Positions 1-10,699 of a DNA stretch of 38,716 nucleotides are shown piece by piece; position 1 is the first letter of the stretch, and the number at the start of each line of letters is the position of its first letter. Origin of the DNA: an uncultured Bacilli bacterium. Lineage in GTDB: Bacteria; Bacillota_I; Bacilli_A; RF39; UBA660. The notes under the pieces are model-generated. The model was not told where the DNA came from and did not search any database. It saw only the letters and a list, made by a program, of their open reading frames with translations. A program made the position numbers and the translations under genes. The DNA lies in contig CANQHF010000010.1 of NCBI GenBank assembly GCA_947623685.1, positions 1 to 38,716 of the forward strand, written 5' to 3'.

Positions 1-84
1 CTATTTAAACAATAAAATTTTTAATCCTACATTTTAACTTTTTTATCAAAAATCCCCAAAACTCTTTACATTAACAAAGTCAGT

Positions 85-3000
85 TTAGAATAAACTAAGC
101 TGACTTGATTCTGGTAAATCTTTTAAAATGTTCATTAATCTCATTTTATCAATTAAGGTTAATGATAATTTAGATCTTGTTTGTAAATCTTCAATACTAA
201 TAAATCCACCCTTTTTTCTTTCTTCCACTATTTTTTTAGCAACGGTATCACCTAAACCATCAATTGATGAAAAAGGCGGATATATAGATGTCTCATCCTT
301 AACGTTCCAAACGGTGGAATTACTTTCATATAAATCAATTGGTAGAAATTTTATTCCTCTAGCGGTTGCTTCAAGAGCAACTTTTAAACTTTCTAACTGC
401 CCTATTTCTTTGTTAGTAGCATCATATCCTTTATTTTGAATTTCAATTATTTTTTCTTTTATCGCATCATATCCTTTTATCATTACATCAACATCAACAT
501 CAGTTGCTTTTGATGTAAACCATGAAGCATAAAAGTATACCGGCATATGAACTTTATACCAAGCTATTCTAAAGGCAGATATTACATAAGCAGCGGCATG
601 AGCCTTTGGAAACATATATTTAATTTTACTACAAGAGTCAATAAACCAATCTGGTATTTTAGCATCTTCCATTACTTTTTTATGTTCTAACCATGTTGCT
701 GGATCTTTTGATGCACGTCCCTTACGAACAAATTCCATTATTTTAAACGCTTTAATTGGCTCAACACCATTATACATTAAATAAACCATTATATCATCAC
801 GGCATCCAATTACGTCTTTAAATGGAACAATGTTATTTTTAATTAAATCCTGGGCATTACCAAGCCAAACATCAGTACCATGTGATAAACCAGATATTTT
901 AATAAGTTCTGCAAAAGTAGTTGGTTTGGTATCTTCAACCATTCCAATGGTAAAGGATGTACCAAATTCTGGAATACCAAGCGTTCCAGTTTTGTTTAGA
1001 ATTTGATCCGTTGTAACACCTAATGCTTTAGTTGATGTAAATATACTCATCGTTTCTTTATCATCTAGTGGCACTTTTGTTGTATCAGTTTTGGTTAAAT
1101 CTTGTATCATTCGAAGCTGGGTTGGATCAGAGTGACCTAAAATATCAAGCTTAAGTACACACTCATCTATTGCGTGATAATCAAAGTGGGTTGTTCGCCA
1201 CGGGCTTTCGGCATCATCCGCTGGAAACTGAAATGGTGTAAAGTCAAAAACTTCCATGTAATCTGGAATTACAACTATTCCACCAGGATGTTGCCCAGTC
1301 GTTCTTTTTACACCGGTGCAACCTAAAGCTAACCTATCAATTTCCGCACTACGCTTATTAATTGCTTTTTCTTCTAAATACCCTTTAACAAAACCATAAG
1401 CGGTTTTTTCGGCTACCGTACCAATGGTTCCAGCACGATAAACATTATCAGCTCCAAATAAAACTTTGGTATATGCGTGAGCTGATGCTTGGTTTAGATC
1501 ACTAAAATTAAGGTCAATGTCAGGTACTTTATCAGCATTAAAACCTAAAAAGGTAGCAAATGGCATATCATGACCATCTTTGTATAATTTTTCTGAGCAA
1601 CAAGGGCAATTTTTATCTGGTAAGTCAACACCAGTTGAATATTTCGAACCTAAGGATGTTCCATCATCAAACGTAAATATACTGTGCTTACATTTTAAGC
1701 AGCGATAATGCGCTGGAAGTGGATTAACTTCTGTTATACCCATCATCGTTGCAACAAAAGATGAACCAACAGAACCCCTTGAACCAACTAAATAACCTTC
1801 ATCATTTGAGTGCTTAACTAGTCTTTGTGCTATTAGATAAATTGGATCAAATCCACCACCAATTATACCACCTAACTCCTTTTTTACTTTTTGATCTAAA
1901 ATTTCAGGAGTTAACTCTTCATCATCTTTTGAATTTTCCTTAAAGTAATTTTTAAGCAAATCCTTAACAGCATCAAATCCTTTTATTAAAATAGAATGTA
2001 AATACGCAAAAGTTTTTTGTTTTAAATTTTCATCAGTTTCATTAGGATATTGTTTTTTTATGTTTTCTTCACATATTTTATAAACGGTATTTCCATATAA
2101 TTCCATTGAAATACGTTCTTCGATGTTATAAGGTAATGGATTTCCATACCAAGATTCTGCTTTTTCAAAAACCAAATCCGTTACAACCCTTGGACAGTCT
2201 AAGTAACTTTTTCCATCATCTGATTTAACCCTAGGAGAAAAAGGAATTCCCTTAGTGTCAATTATTACTTCTATTTCATCTACCATATCAAGAATTTTAT
2301 TAGTGTTAGTAACAACTATTTCATTTGCTAAGTCTTTACCTAAAAATGAAAAATTATCTAACATTTCATTTGTTGTTCTAAAGTGTTGGGAAGGAATTTC
2401 TTTTATTTCTTTTTTTGCTAATGGATGTCTTCCACCACCAGGAACCCTTTGATTAACAATTATTTCTCGATATATTTTATCTTCTTTTGTCATGTGATGC
2501 ACATCACCTGTAGCAACGATTATTTTACCAGCTTCTTTAGTTGATGTAACTATTTTTTTAATGTGTTTTTTAAGTTCTTCTTCATCTTTAAAATCTCCCA
2601 TTTGGATTAAATGGTCATATACATCTGGCGGCTGAACTTCCACGTAATCATAAAAGTTAATTATGTTTGTAAGTTCTTCTCCTTCTTTACTTCTTGCTTC
2701 TATAAAAATCTCTGATTCATAGCAGCCACTTCCTATTAAAACCCCTTCTCTTAATTTTTCTACTTCACTTCTTAATATTCTAGGAGTTTTATATAAATAT
2801 TTAGTATTAGCTAAAGATATCATTTTAAAGATGTTTTTTAAGCCAGTCTTATTAAGTGCGATGGCATTAAAGTGATATGTTCTACCAAATTTATGTATTT
2901 CATTTTTGGAAACCAAGCGATCTAAATCACTTATTTTTTCATAATTTTGTGAATTAAGCTTTAATAAAAACTTATGAAAGATTTTTGCGGTAGCTTCAGC

Positions 3001-4686
3001 ATCATAATCTGCTCTGTGGTGAGCGTCTTCATCAAAGTCAACATCATATCTTTTAACTAAAGCAGATAAACTATGTCTTGAATATCCTTGATCAAGCGTT
3101 CTTGATAATTCCAAGGTATCCAAAACGGTGTTTTTAAACTCGCCTAATTTGTATTTTTTCATTGCCATTTCAATAAAAGAGACGTCAAACTTTGCGTTAT
3201 GTGCAACCATTGGCAAATTACCTACCCATTTTAAAAACCTTTTGGTAACGGTTTTTTCATCAGCGCATTCTTTTACCATATCATCAGTTATTTGGGTTAA
3301 TGCCGTAATGTTATCTGGAATGTGTCTTTTTGGATTAATTAATTCATCAAAGCGGTCAATTATTTGTCCATTTAGTATTTTAACCGCACCAATTTCAATC
3401 ATTTGATCGCTTCCAGCAGCATTAAAACCAGTTGTTTCAGTATCAAAAACAACATAAGTGCTTTCCATAAGTGATGCATCGATCGGCCTTAATACAATGT
3501 TAACGGTATCATCAACAAGCGTTAACTCAGTTCCGTATAAACCTTTAAAATGCTTACTTTTATCTTCTATTTTTTTATTGTGTTCTTTAATTATTCCATA
3601 CGCAATAGGAAAAGCTTGACAGCCATTATGATCGGTTATAGCAACTCCTTTATATCCTTTATCTATTGCATAACTAACAAGTTCACAAGTATGTTTACCT
3701 AAATCAACTTTAGTTAATCCATCCATCTGACTCATCATGGTATGAGCGTGAAGTTCAACTCTTTTTTCTTTAGCATCATCGGTTATTATCTTATCTTTAG
3801 ATGGTATTTTCATTACGTTTCTAACGTTTAATACCAAATCTTTATCATACATATCTTGTTTAACATAACCGTTTATTCTAAACCATCCTGATTTCATTGA
3901 TTTAGCTAATTTTGAAAAGATTAAAGAATCCTTTGTAAAAAACTTAGCATATATGCTATCCGTATTATCACTTATTTTAAGGGTGAGTATTTTAAAAGCG
4001 CTTTTGTTTGATTCAAATTCTTCGGTTGCAAAAACGTATGCTTCAACCGTCACGTTAGCTTCTTCGGTGATAATATCTTTTATCATAGTTACTTTACCCT
4101 TAGGCTCATTCCCTAATAAAACTGGATCATCTTTTGATTCTTTTTCAGTTATTTCTTGCTTTATTTCATTTTTTAATGCTTCCTTAACCTTTATGGAATT
4201 TTCTTCATTTATAAAGAAATCAACGTCAATATCTTTAAATCCTAACTTTTTATAATATGATATAAAACTATTTAAATTATTTCTAAAGATATTTTCTTCA
4301 GCAACATTATCAACGTCTATTATCAATTTATTTTTTTCCGTTTTTACCTGTTTTTCTTTAAATAATTCCTTCATTGGTTTAGTTAAAGTACTATTTTCTA
4401 TTGCTTGTTTATAATAATTAATTGCGTTTTCATAATTTATATTTCTTATAACGTATTCCGCTGCAATAGAGTTCATATCACTAAAAGCATTTTTTATGTT
4501 ATCATTAATAAAATTAAAAACATCATAATTAAGTGAGTTTTCTATTTCAATTACAAAAACACCATTTTTTCTAGATGAATCAAGTTTAAGTTTTAATATT
4601 TTACCATCTTTAAAAAAATCATAATATTCTTTAGGTAAACCAATTTTATCTAAAAATAACTTAAGCTTATCATGCATCTTTATCAC
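85..4686 (-). CDS. polC: DNA polymerase III alpha subunit, PolC type; likely start is the internal ATG at 4677 (after AAGGTGATAAAG)
   Basis: 1533-aa ORF with PHP region (VELHAHTMMSQMDG), DEDD exonuclease insert (YVVFDTETTGFNAAGSDQMIEIGAV), and PolC C-terminal motifs (GSRGSVGSSFVATMMGITEVNPLPAHYRC, RTTGQHPGGIVVIP). Confidence 0.97.
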   Translation of the reverse strand: MIKMHDKLKLFLDKIGLPKEYYDFFKDGKILKLKLDSSRKNGVFVIEIENSLNYDVFNFINDNIKNAFSDMNSIAAEYVIRNINYENAINYYKQAIENSTLTKPMKELFKEKQVKTEKNKLIIDVDNVAEENIFRNNLNSFISYYKKLGFKDIDVDFFINEENSIKVKEALKNEIKQEITEKESKDDPVLLGNEPKGKVTMIKDIITEEANVTVEAYVFATEEFESNKSAFKILTLKISDNTDSIYAKFFTKDSLIFSKLAKSMKSGWFRINGYVKQDMYDKDLVLNVRNVMKIPSKDKIITDDAKEKRVELHAHTMMSQMDGLTKVDLGKHTCELVSYAIDKGYKGVAITDHNGCQAFPIAYGIIKEHNKKIEDKSKHFKGLYGTELTLVDDTVNIVLRPIDASLMESTYVVFDTETTGFNAAGSDQMIEIGAVKILNGQIIDRFDELINPKRHIPDNITALTQITDDMVKECADEKTVTKRFLKWVGNLPMVAHNAKFDVSFIEMAMKKYKLGEFKNTVLDTLELSRTLDQGYSRHSLSALVKRYDVDFDEDAHHRADYDAEATAKIFHKFLLKLNSQNYEKISDLDRLVSKNEIHKFGRTYHFNAIALNKTGLKNIFKMISLANTKYLYKTPRILRSEVEKLREGVLIGSGCYESEIFIEARSKEGEELTNIINFYDYVEVQPPDVYDHLIQMGDFKDEEELKKHIKKIVTSTKEAGKIIVATGDVHHMTKEDKIYREIIVNQRVPGGGRHPLAKKEIKEIPSQHFRTTNEMLDNFSFLGKDLANEIVVTNTNKILDMVDEIEVIIDTKGIPFSPRVKSDDGKSYLDCPRVVTDLVFEKAESWYGNPLPYNIEERISMELYGNTVYKICEENIKKQYPNETDENLKQKTFAYLHSILIKGFDAVKDLLKNYFKENSKDDEELTPEILDQKVKKELGGIIGGGFDPIYLIAQRLVKHSNDEGYLVGSRGSVGSSFVATMMGITEVNPLPAHYRCLKCKHSIFTFDDGTSLGSKYSTGVDLPDKNCPCCSEKLYKDGHDMPFATFLGFNADKVPDIDLNFSDLNQASAHAYTKVLFGADNVYRAGTIGTVAEKTAYGFVKGYLEEKAINKRSAEIDRLALGCTGVKRTTGQHPGGIVVIPDYMEVFDFTPFQFPADDAESPWRTTHFDYHAIDECVLKLDILGHSDPTQLRMIQDLTKTDTTKVPLDDKETMSIFTSTKALGVTTDQILNKTGTLGIPEFGTSFTIGMVEDTKPTTFAELIKISGLSHGTDVWLGNAQDLIKNNIVPFKDVIGCRDDIMVYLMYNGVEPIKAFKIMEFVRKGRASKDPATWLEHKKVMEDAKIPDWFIDSCSKIKYMFPKAHAAAYVISAFRIAWYKVHMPVYFYASWFTSKATDVDVDVMIKGYDAIKEKIIEIQNKGYDATNKEIGQLESLKVALEATARGIKFLPIDLYESNSTVWNVKDETSIYPPFSSIDGLGDTVAKKIVEERKKGGFISIEDLQTRSKLSLTLIDKMRLMNILKDLPESSQLSLF

Positions 4687-4745
4687 CTTACTTCGTTATT
4701 AATTATTATAACATTTAAACTTTTTTTATTAAATACTTTCTAATT

Positions 4746-4774
4746 AAAAAAACAACTTTTTTAGTTGTTTTTTT
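4746..4774 (-). terminator. Rho-independent terminator-like hairpin between the NodB-like gene and polC
   Basis: Perfect inverted repeat aaaaaaacaact / agttgttttttt with a T-run. Confidence 0.7.
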
Positions 4775-4777
4775 AAA

Positions 4778-5620
4778 TCACTCCTTAATTAAATCTGATA
4801 ATAAAACAATTTTATATCCCCTACTTTTAATGGTGTTAATCATTAAATTAAAATATGAATAATCAAATTCATCAGCATCGAAAACAATCATTTTACCTTT
4901 ATCCAACTTTTGTTTAAGTTCACTAATACTTGGATTAATTATGGTAGGTGATAGCGTATGCATTTTCTTTTTTGAACATAATTCTTTAACTTTTTTATCC
5001 TTAATAGTACTTAAGCAAAAATTTGAATCTTTTAAGGTTATGCTTTCAATTAAATTATTGGTAACACTAATCATGTTTTTTATGTATTTTCCATCATAAC
5101 CTAAATTATATATTTCACAATCTAAATTAACCATAGAAAAAGCCGTTTCAACGTTTTTTTCTAAATAAGCGCCATCAACAAAAAAATTAACATTTACTTT
5201 TGCTTTAGATACCATACTTAATAATTGATTAACTAACTTATCATTTGTAATTTTAAAAATAATAGCAACTTCATCTTTTTTGTCATTTCCACCAGTTATA
5301 AAATAATCATAGTTTTTAGTTATCGTAGTTTCTGGAAGTTTACTATCATATATGATTTTTTCTTTGTTAAATTCATCATCTTCTTTCATATTTTTATAAG
5401 ATGCTTTTTTATTAACTACCAAACCAGATGCCCCAAGAATTATCTCATCATCACGTATTTTTGGTTCTTGTGGTTTAACGTCGTGATTATTTTTATAAGA
5501 TGCAACTTCCTTCATTATTGGATCATTTTCCCTTACCTTAGAAAAAACCTTATCAGTATAAATAAAGCTTAATAGTAATAATAAAAAAAGACTAGCTAAT
5601 TTACTTATGTTTTTTAACAA
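4778..5620 (-). CDS. Secreted or membrane-anchored protein with a degenerate polysaccharide deacetylase (NodB)-like domain
   Basis: N-terminal signal/TM segment (LASLFLLLLLSFIYTDKVFS); NodB-like layout (EVAIIFKITND ... VNFFVDGAYLEKN ... LDCEIYNLGYDG ... GYKIVLLSDLI) without the usual Asp and His motifs. Confidence 0.5.
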   Translation of the reverse strand: MLKNISKLASLFLLLLLSFIYTDKVFSKVRENDPIMKEVASYKNNHDVKPQEPKIRDDEIILGASGLVVNKKASYKNMKEDDEFNKEKIIYDSKLPETTITKNYDYFITGGNDKKDEVAIIFKITNDKLVNQLLSMVSKAKVNVNFFVDGAYLEKNVETAFSMVNLDCEIYNLGYDGKYIKNMISVTNNLIESITLKDSNFCLSTIKDKKVKELCSKKKMHTLSPTIINPSISELKQKLDKGKMIVFDADEFDYSYFNLMINTIKSRGYKIVLLSDLIKE

Positions 5621-5676
5621 TTAAATCACCTAATTAATAATATGAATGAATAATAAAAAAAGACTTTAAATAGTCT

Positions 5677-6615
5677 TTAATCTTTATATGTATTTTCTGG
5701 TTTTAATATGTATGAATTCGTAATATATGCTTTTTTATTATTATCTTTTTTATATTTCCAATTAGATAATTTTAACTTTTTTATGTTATTTCCATATATC
5801 ATAAACGTTACTTTCGTTGATTTATTAACGTTTGGAACTACAACGTTTATTTTATTTACAGCATTATCAAATGTTTTTAACATTACGTTTTTATTTGATA
5901 CGTCCGTGTATTTTACAATGATTTTATATATATTATTATCTGGAAGGGTAACGGTAAAATTCCTTGGATTTTCCTTTAACGTTGAAACAACGATTTTTCC
6001 TTTACTTTTTTTAGCTTCCTTTATCTCTTCGTTTAAAACTGGGCTATAATAACCTTTTACCGTAAATACTTTATAAGCATACTTATCACTATTTTTTTCG
6101 CCATCGTTAAAATTCCAACCAGAAGGTGCATATGATTTATCTATCTTGGCAGCATTTGTTATTTCTAATTTGATTTTCCAAGTTTTATTTTGGTTTTTAA
6201 CCGAATTAATTTTTATTTTAAAACTTTTTGTATTCGAATCATATTCTTTTACTTTTTTAAGTTCCCATTCGTTTTTAGTCATTTCGTATAGTGAATATTT
6301 ATATCCACCCGAATAATTACTTACACTATTTGGAACTTTAAATTCCATTACGTAATCATGATTATCATCATATTTATAATTAACCATAAATCCATCTTTG
6401 TTTTCTAAAGCTCCAAAGGTTTTTTCTAAAGTTAAATGATAAATGGTTTTTAAAGGTGATTTTCCTGTTACGATATCGATTAGAAAAAAAGATAATACCA
6501 AACATAAAAGAAGTGATAATACAATCATTTTTTTTGACTTTTTAATTGCATCAACATCTGCTAGTTTTGGTCTTCCAACCTTGTTTTTTTCTTCTTTTAA
6601 AAGCCACTCTTTCAT
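5677..6615 (-). CDS. Hypothetical single-pass membrane protein, short basic cytoplasmic N-terminus and large extracytoplasmic domain
   Basis: 312-aa ORF; one strong TM (MIVLSLLLCLVLSFFLIDIV) after KNKVGRPKLADVDAIKKSKK. Confidence 0.6.
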   Translation of the reverse strand: MKEWLLKEEKNKVGRPKLADVDAIKKSKKMIVLSLLLCLVLSFFLIDIVTGKSPLKTIYHLTLEKTFGALENKDGFMVNYKYDDNHDYVMEFKVPNSVSNYSGGYKYSLYEMTKNEWELKKVKEYDSNTKSFKIKINSVKNQNKTWKIKLEITNAAKIDKSYAPSGWNFNDGEKNSDKYAYKVFTVKGYYSPVLNEEIKEAKKSKGKIVVSTLKENPRNFTVTLPDNNIYKIIVKYTDVSNKNVMLKTFDNAVNKINVVVPNVNKSTKVTFMIYGNNIKKLKLSNWKYKKDNNKKAYITNSYILKPENTYKD

Positions 6616-6633
6616 GTTTTAATCACCTCCCAT

Positions 6634-8343
6634 TTATTTTTTATAATCTAATATTTTTTTATGAATACCAGGTTCTACAATATCAAGCGTTGTAATACTA
6701 AGTTCTAAAGATTTTTTGTATTCACCATTAAAGAATAATTGTTCTGCTTTAACTAGTCCATCGTTAATTGATGGCTTGCTAGAGCGATATCTATTACCAT
6801 AAACAATTGCATACTCTGATAAAAGCGCTGACTTTACCATTTCAGCGGTGGTATTATGTAATTTAAAAACCAAGTCCCTTGCCGTATCGACCCTTACGTT
6901 TAAAGTATCAACATCAAGTGGTTTTTTAGAAAGCTCATTTTGGATTTCTTTGATTGCATCAGATGCTTCCGAAAGTTCTACGTAATAATTATCTGGTATG
7001 ATAGGTAATCTATTTTTTCTTATTTGATATTTAGATTGTTTTAATAATAATTTAATATCTTCTAATTGCCCTTTAGCTCGCTCTTCATCATCTTTTAAAT
7101 TACCAACCTTTAGAATAATTGAATTTAATCTTTCATGTAACTTTGATAATTTTAGCATTATTATTTCAAGTTCACTATTTAACTTTGAATAAGGAAAAGT
7201 ATGATTTTTATCCAAGTTTTTTAATTTTTCATAATCTTTTATTATTTGTTCAAACTCCGCTTTTAAAAGTTTAACAGAATCAAGCGTTTCATCAGTTAAA
7301 TTATAGTTTTTTTTCATATCTGGTAAATTAGTTTCGATTGCTAAAATAACCTTTTCAACGTGTTTTTTAATTTTATCAAACTTTATAAGCCCTTCTTCAT
7401 AATATTTTCTAGTTAGTTTTTCGGTTTCAAAATCATTAAATAATGAATCAAAGTAATCTAATATTGTTTTAAGTTCAAATGTTACGTCTTCTAAGTTTAA
7501 AACCCTTACCCTGTCAAATATTGCATTAACCTTTTTTTCAGTTTCCACGATGTTATATTCAACGTTTAAATAATCAAGCTGATAACCTTCTCTAGTAAGT
7601 TTTATATATTCAGTTGATACATCTTCAGTTCTTTTTGGAATTAAATTTTTACCCATTAACATTATTTCTGGGATTTCATCTATTATGATTGTCATATGAT
7701 CTAACATTTCTGTTAAACCTTTAACAACGTATATAACTTCTTCATAATCTTTTTTATCCATTACCACTTCAAACTCTTCAAAACGCCTTTCAATGGTTTC
7801 AAACTGAAGTTCAATCGTTTTGGCGGTTTCTTCATAATCAGCTTTGGTCTCAATAAATCTCTTTTTTAATTTTCTATATAAAGCTTTTAACTTAATTACC
7901 GTAGCACGATTTCTTTCTTCACTTAAGGTAATTTCTTTTATTTCTGATAAAATATTTTTAACCTTTGTTTTTATTTCAGCTAATTTTATTTCTATTTCAG
8001 CTATTTTTTTATATACTTCGGAAGGTTTAGACTTATCAATTAAAAAATCTAATTCAATTAACATATCATTGATAAAAGGAATGGTCTCGTTTTCAATTAT
8101 TTCAAACTTTATTTTCCAAGCATTATATTTTTCTTCTAGTTTGTTATTGTTTTTAACTAACGCTTCCACTTTGGATAATTCATTTAAAACAGGAACGTTA
8201 ATAAGTAGGTTCTTTTCTTTTTCCAAAGATGATGCAATTTTTAATAAATAATTCTTCTTTCTTTTTTTAATAACGATAACAAAAACAATTATAATAATTA
8301 TTATTGCCGCAGCAACGCTACCAATATATAATCCTTTAGTCAC
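6634..8343 (-). CDS. ezrA: Septation ring formation regulator EzrA
   Basis: 569-aa N-terminal TM anchor followed by a long coiled coil; EzrA-like N-terminus and C-terminal region (YGNRYRSSKPSINDGLVKAEQLFFNGEYKKSLELS); GTG start after AGGAGG. Confidence 0.85.
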   Translation of the reverse strand: MTKGLYIGSVAAAIIIIIIVFVIVIKKRKKNYLLKIASSLEKEKNLLINVPVLNELSKVEALVKNNNKLEEKYNAWKIKFEIIENETIPFINDMLIELDFLIDKSKPSEVYKKIAEIEIKLAEIKTKVKNILSEIKEITLSEERNRATVIKLKALYRKLKKRFIETKADYEETAKTIELQFETIERRFEEFEVVMDKKDYEEVIYVVKGLTEMLDHMTIIIDEIPEIMLMGKNLIPKRTEDVSTEYIKLTREGYQLDYLNVEYNIVETEKKVNAIFDRVRVLNLEDVTFELKTILDYFDSLFNDFETEKLTRKYYEEGLIKFDKIKKHVEKVILAIETNLPDMKKNYNLTDETLDSVKLLKAEFEQIIKDYEKLKNLDKNHTFPYSKLNSELEIIMLKLSKLHERLNSIILKVGNLKDDEERAKGQLEDIKLLLKQSKYQIRKNRLPIIPDNYYVELSEASDAIKEIQNELSKKPLDVDTLNVRVDTARDLVFKLHNTTAEMVKSALLSEYAIVYGNRYRSSKPSINDGLVKAEQLFFNGEYKKSLELSITTLDIVEPGIHKKILDYKK

Positions 8344-8462
8344 TTTTATCTATCCTCCTACCATATACTGATATTTTAACACAAAATTCTACATTTTGCA
8401 CCATATACTATCAAAAATGATTATAATTTTAGATATTGAGTTTAAAAGCACATAATAAATTC

Positions 8463-8491
8463 TTGACTATTTTCATATAATTAGTTATAAT
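8463..8491 (+). promoter_or_regulatory. SigA-type promoter for rpsD
   Basis: TTGACT (8463-8468), 17-bp spacer, TATAAT (8486-8491). Confidence 0.8.
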
Positions 8492-8496
8492 TAGCT

Positions 8497-8640
8497 AGTG
8501 TAAACTTTAAAGCAGCACTAATTGAATTTGGTAACGTGTTTGTTTGCGTTTTTAAGCTATATGAGTAATTCTAAAGCTGCAAGGATGAAAATATTAAAAC
8601 AAACTCCCTACTAAATGGCAATGGTCCTTTAGTTTACTCT
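8497..8640 (+). promoter_or_regulatory. Structured rpsD 5' leader, candidate S4 autoregulatory element
   Basis: About 145-nt untranslated leader with long-range closing pairing (AGTGTAAACT 8497-8506 with AGTTTACTCT 8631-8640, 9 of 10 pairs) and internal GCAGC/GCTGC complementarity. Confidence 0.5.
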
Positions 8641-8664
8641 TAAAAAACAAAGGAGGATTAAAAT

Positions 8665-9270
8665 ATGGCAAGATATACAGGTCCAATGTATAAGAAAAGT
8701 CGTCATTTAGGTTTTTCCTTACTTGAAACTGGAAAAGAACTTACTAAAAAACCATATGGTCCAGGACAACATGGTAATGAAAATAAACGTGGTAAGGCAT
8801 CTGAGTATAAGCTTCAATTAATGGAAAAACAAAAAGTTAGACTAATGTATGGAATTAACGAAAAACAATTCAGATTGACGTTTGAAAAAGCAGCTAAAAT
8901 GAAAGGTATTCAAGGTGAAAACTTCCTAAAACTTTTAGAAAGTAGATTAGATAACATCGTATACCGTATGGGAATTGCGGCAACTAGAAAAGCTGCAAGA
9001 CAAATAGTTAATCACGGACATATAACGGTTAATGGTAAAAAGGTTGACATTCCATCATATCAAGTTAAACCAGGTGACGTTGTTGCGGTTAAAGAATCAT
9101 CTAAAGATCATAAAGCTATTTTAGAGTCTTTAGAAAAAATTAACAAAACCGTTGAATACGTTGATTTTGATAAGAAAAAATTATCTGGAACTTACGTACG
9201 TATGCCAGAAAGAAGCGAATTAAAAGCAGACATAAAAGAGTCAATGATCGTTGAATTCTATAATAAATAA
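8665..9270 (+). CDS. rpsD: 30S ribosomal protein S4
   Basis: [16 protein letters not shown]..., S4 RNA-binding domain; AGGAGG 5' of ATG. Confidence 0.98.
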   Translation: MARYTGPMYKKSRHLGFSLLETGKELTKKPYGPGQHGNENKRGKASEYKLQLMEKQKVRLMYGINEKQFRLTFEKAAKMKGIQGENFLKLLESRLDNIVYRMGIAATRKAARQIVNHGHITVNGKKVDIPSYQVKPGDVVAVKESSKDHKAILESLEKINKTVEYVDFDKKKLSGTYVRMPERSELKADIKESMIVEFYNK

Positions 9271-9290
9271 GGCTTTAAGCCTTATTTTTA
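9265..9290 (+). terminator. rpsD terminator
   Basis: Inverted repeat aaataaggct / agccttattt followed by T-rich sequence. Confidence 0.7.
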
Positions 9291-9305
9291 TTATGAAAAA
9301 AAGGA

Positions 9306-10688
9306 TTATTTTCCCCTTAATTTTATAATTAAATTATTATATTTTAAGGCGGTTATAATCCCTACTAAACCAATTAATATGAAAGTAAAAATAAATGGCA
9401 TTTTAATAAATCCCTCAAAAAAATCAAGTTTTGAACTAAATGATAAATATATTAAATCATTAGTAAGCGTCGCATTAAAAACGGCAGATAATAAATTATC
9501 TAAAAGCGCATCTTTAAAAGTCATATGCTTTCCAGTTTTTATGTTGTATATAAAGATGCTTAATAAACCAGTAATTAATCCTAAAATAAAGGCTAATGTT
9601 TTTATTTCTTTAAAAGTTTTAACTAATGCAAAAATACTTATTACACTTACAATTAATAGCATAATGACAATTACGTAATCATGCTTTTTAATTGGCTTCA
9701 TTAAAATGACCTTACTGTTATTACTCTTTTTTTGATTAACTTTATCATTTATAAAATTAGTTAAATCATCTTCTTTTTCTATAATAACAGGCTTTATTTG
9801 AGATAAAACATCGTCAATGTTTAAATTTGTTTTTTCATTTACTAAGTAAGTAAAAGAAGAAATATTATTAGATAACAACTCATCTAAAATACTTTCCGCT
9901 TCATTTTTCTCATCAAGCAAAAAATCTTGCTTGATTGAATTATAAAATGATTCAGGTATTTTTAAGATGCAACTATTTTTTTGTTCGTTTAAAAACTTTA
10001 TTGCTTCATTTTTTTTTAAAACTTCATTTTTTAAATCATTTATTTTTTTATTTGCTTTTGCAATCATTTTTTTAACTTTATCTTTTTCGGATTTTAAAAC
10101 GTCATTTCCAATGAAATTAGTATTAAAAAATGAGTAAATGGTAATTAATCCAAAGATTCCAAACGGAACGGTTAAAATAAGAAAATAATTTCTAAAGATT
10201 AAGTTAAATATCAAACACGCTACCAAAAATAATCCTTTTATGAAATCATAACCATTAACTATTTTTTTGCCACTTAAATTATATGAATTTATTATATCTA
10301 TATTTTGATTAATATACGCTATTTCATAATTATATAATTGTTTTAAAAGATGCGTAGAAACTAGTTCTTTTTTTATTTTATTAAGTCCTGCTACTTCTGT
10401 ATAATCATCTAAATATTCATTAAATTTTGTTTTAAAATCATCTAAATTATTATTTTTATCTAACTCTAATGCAAGAGAAAAATCTTTTTTTAATTCTTTT
10501 AATTCATCTTCTTTTAAGTATTTGTTAAAATCATTTGTTTTGCTTTTTATAAAAGCATAATATCCATAATAATTTTTAGGATATTTAGTTTTCATTTTTT
10601 GAGAGTTAATCAATGCTTTATCATAATCTTTATTGTTAAAACATTCTTCAATTTCGTTTTTAAAAGATGAGATATTTTCTTTTTTCAT
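9306..10688 (-). CDS. Hypothetical multi-pass membrane protein with helical, TPR-like N-terminus
   Basis: 460-aa ORF; N-terminal YDKALINSQKMKTKYPKNYYGYYAFIKSK, a central TM pair and four C-terminal TM segments. Confidence 0.6.
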   Translation of the reverse strand: MKKENISSFKNEIEECFNNKDYDKALINSQKMKTKYPKNYYGYYAFIKSKTNDFNKYLKEDELKELKKDFSLALELDKNNNLDDFKTKFNEYLDDYTEVAGLNKIKKELVSTHLLKQLYNYEIAYINQNIDIINSYNLSGKKIVNGYDFIKGLFLVACLIFNLIFRNYFLILTVPFGIFGLITIYSFFNTNFIGNDVLKSEKDKVKKMIAKANKKINDLKNEVLKKNEAIKFLNEQKNSCILKIPESFYNSIKQDFLLDEKNEAESILDELLSNNISSFTYLVNEKTNLNIDDVLSQIKPVIIEKEDDLTNFINDKVNQKKSNNSKVILMKPIKKHDYVIVIMLLIVSVISIFALVKTFKEIKTLAFILGLITGLLSIFIYNIKTGKHMTFKDALLDNLLSAVFNATLTNDLIYLSFSSKLDFFEGFIKMPFIFTFILIGLVGIITALKYNNLIIKLRGK

Positions 10689-10699
10689 AGTCTATATCC

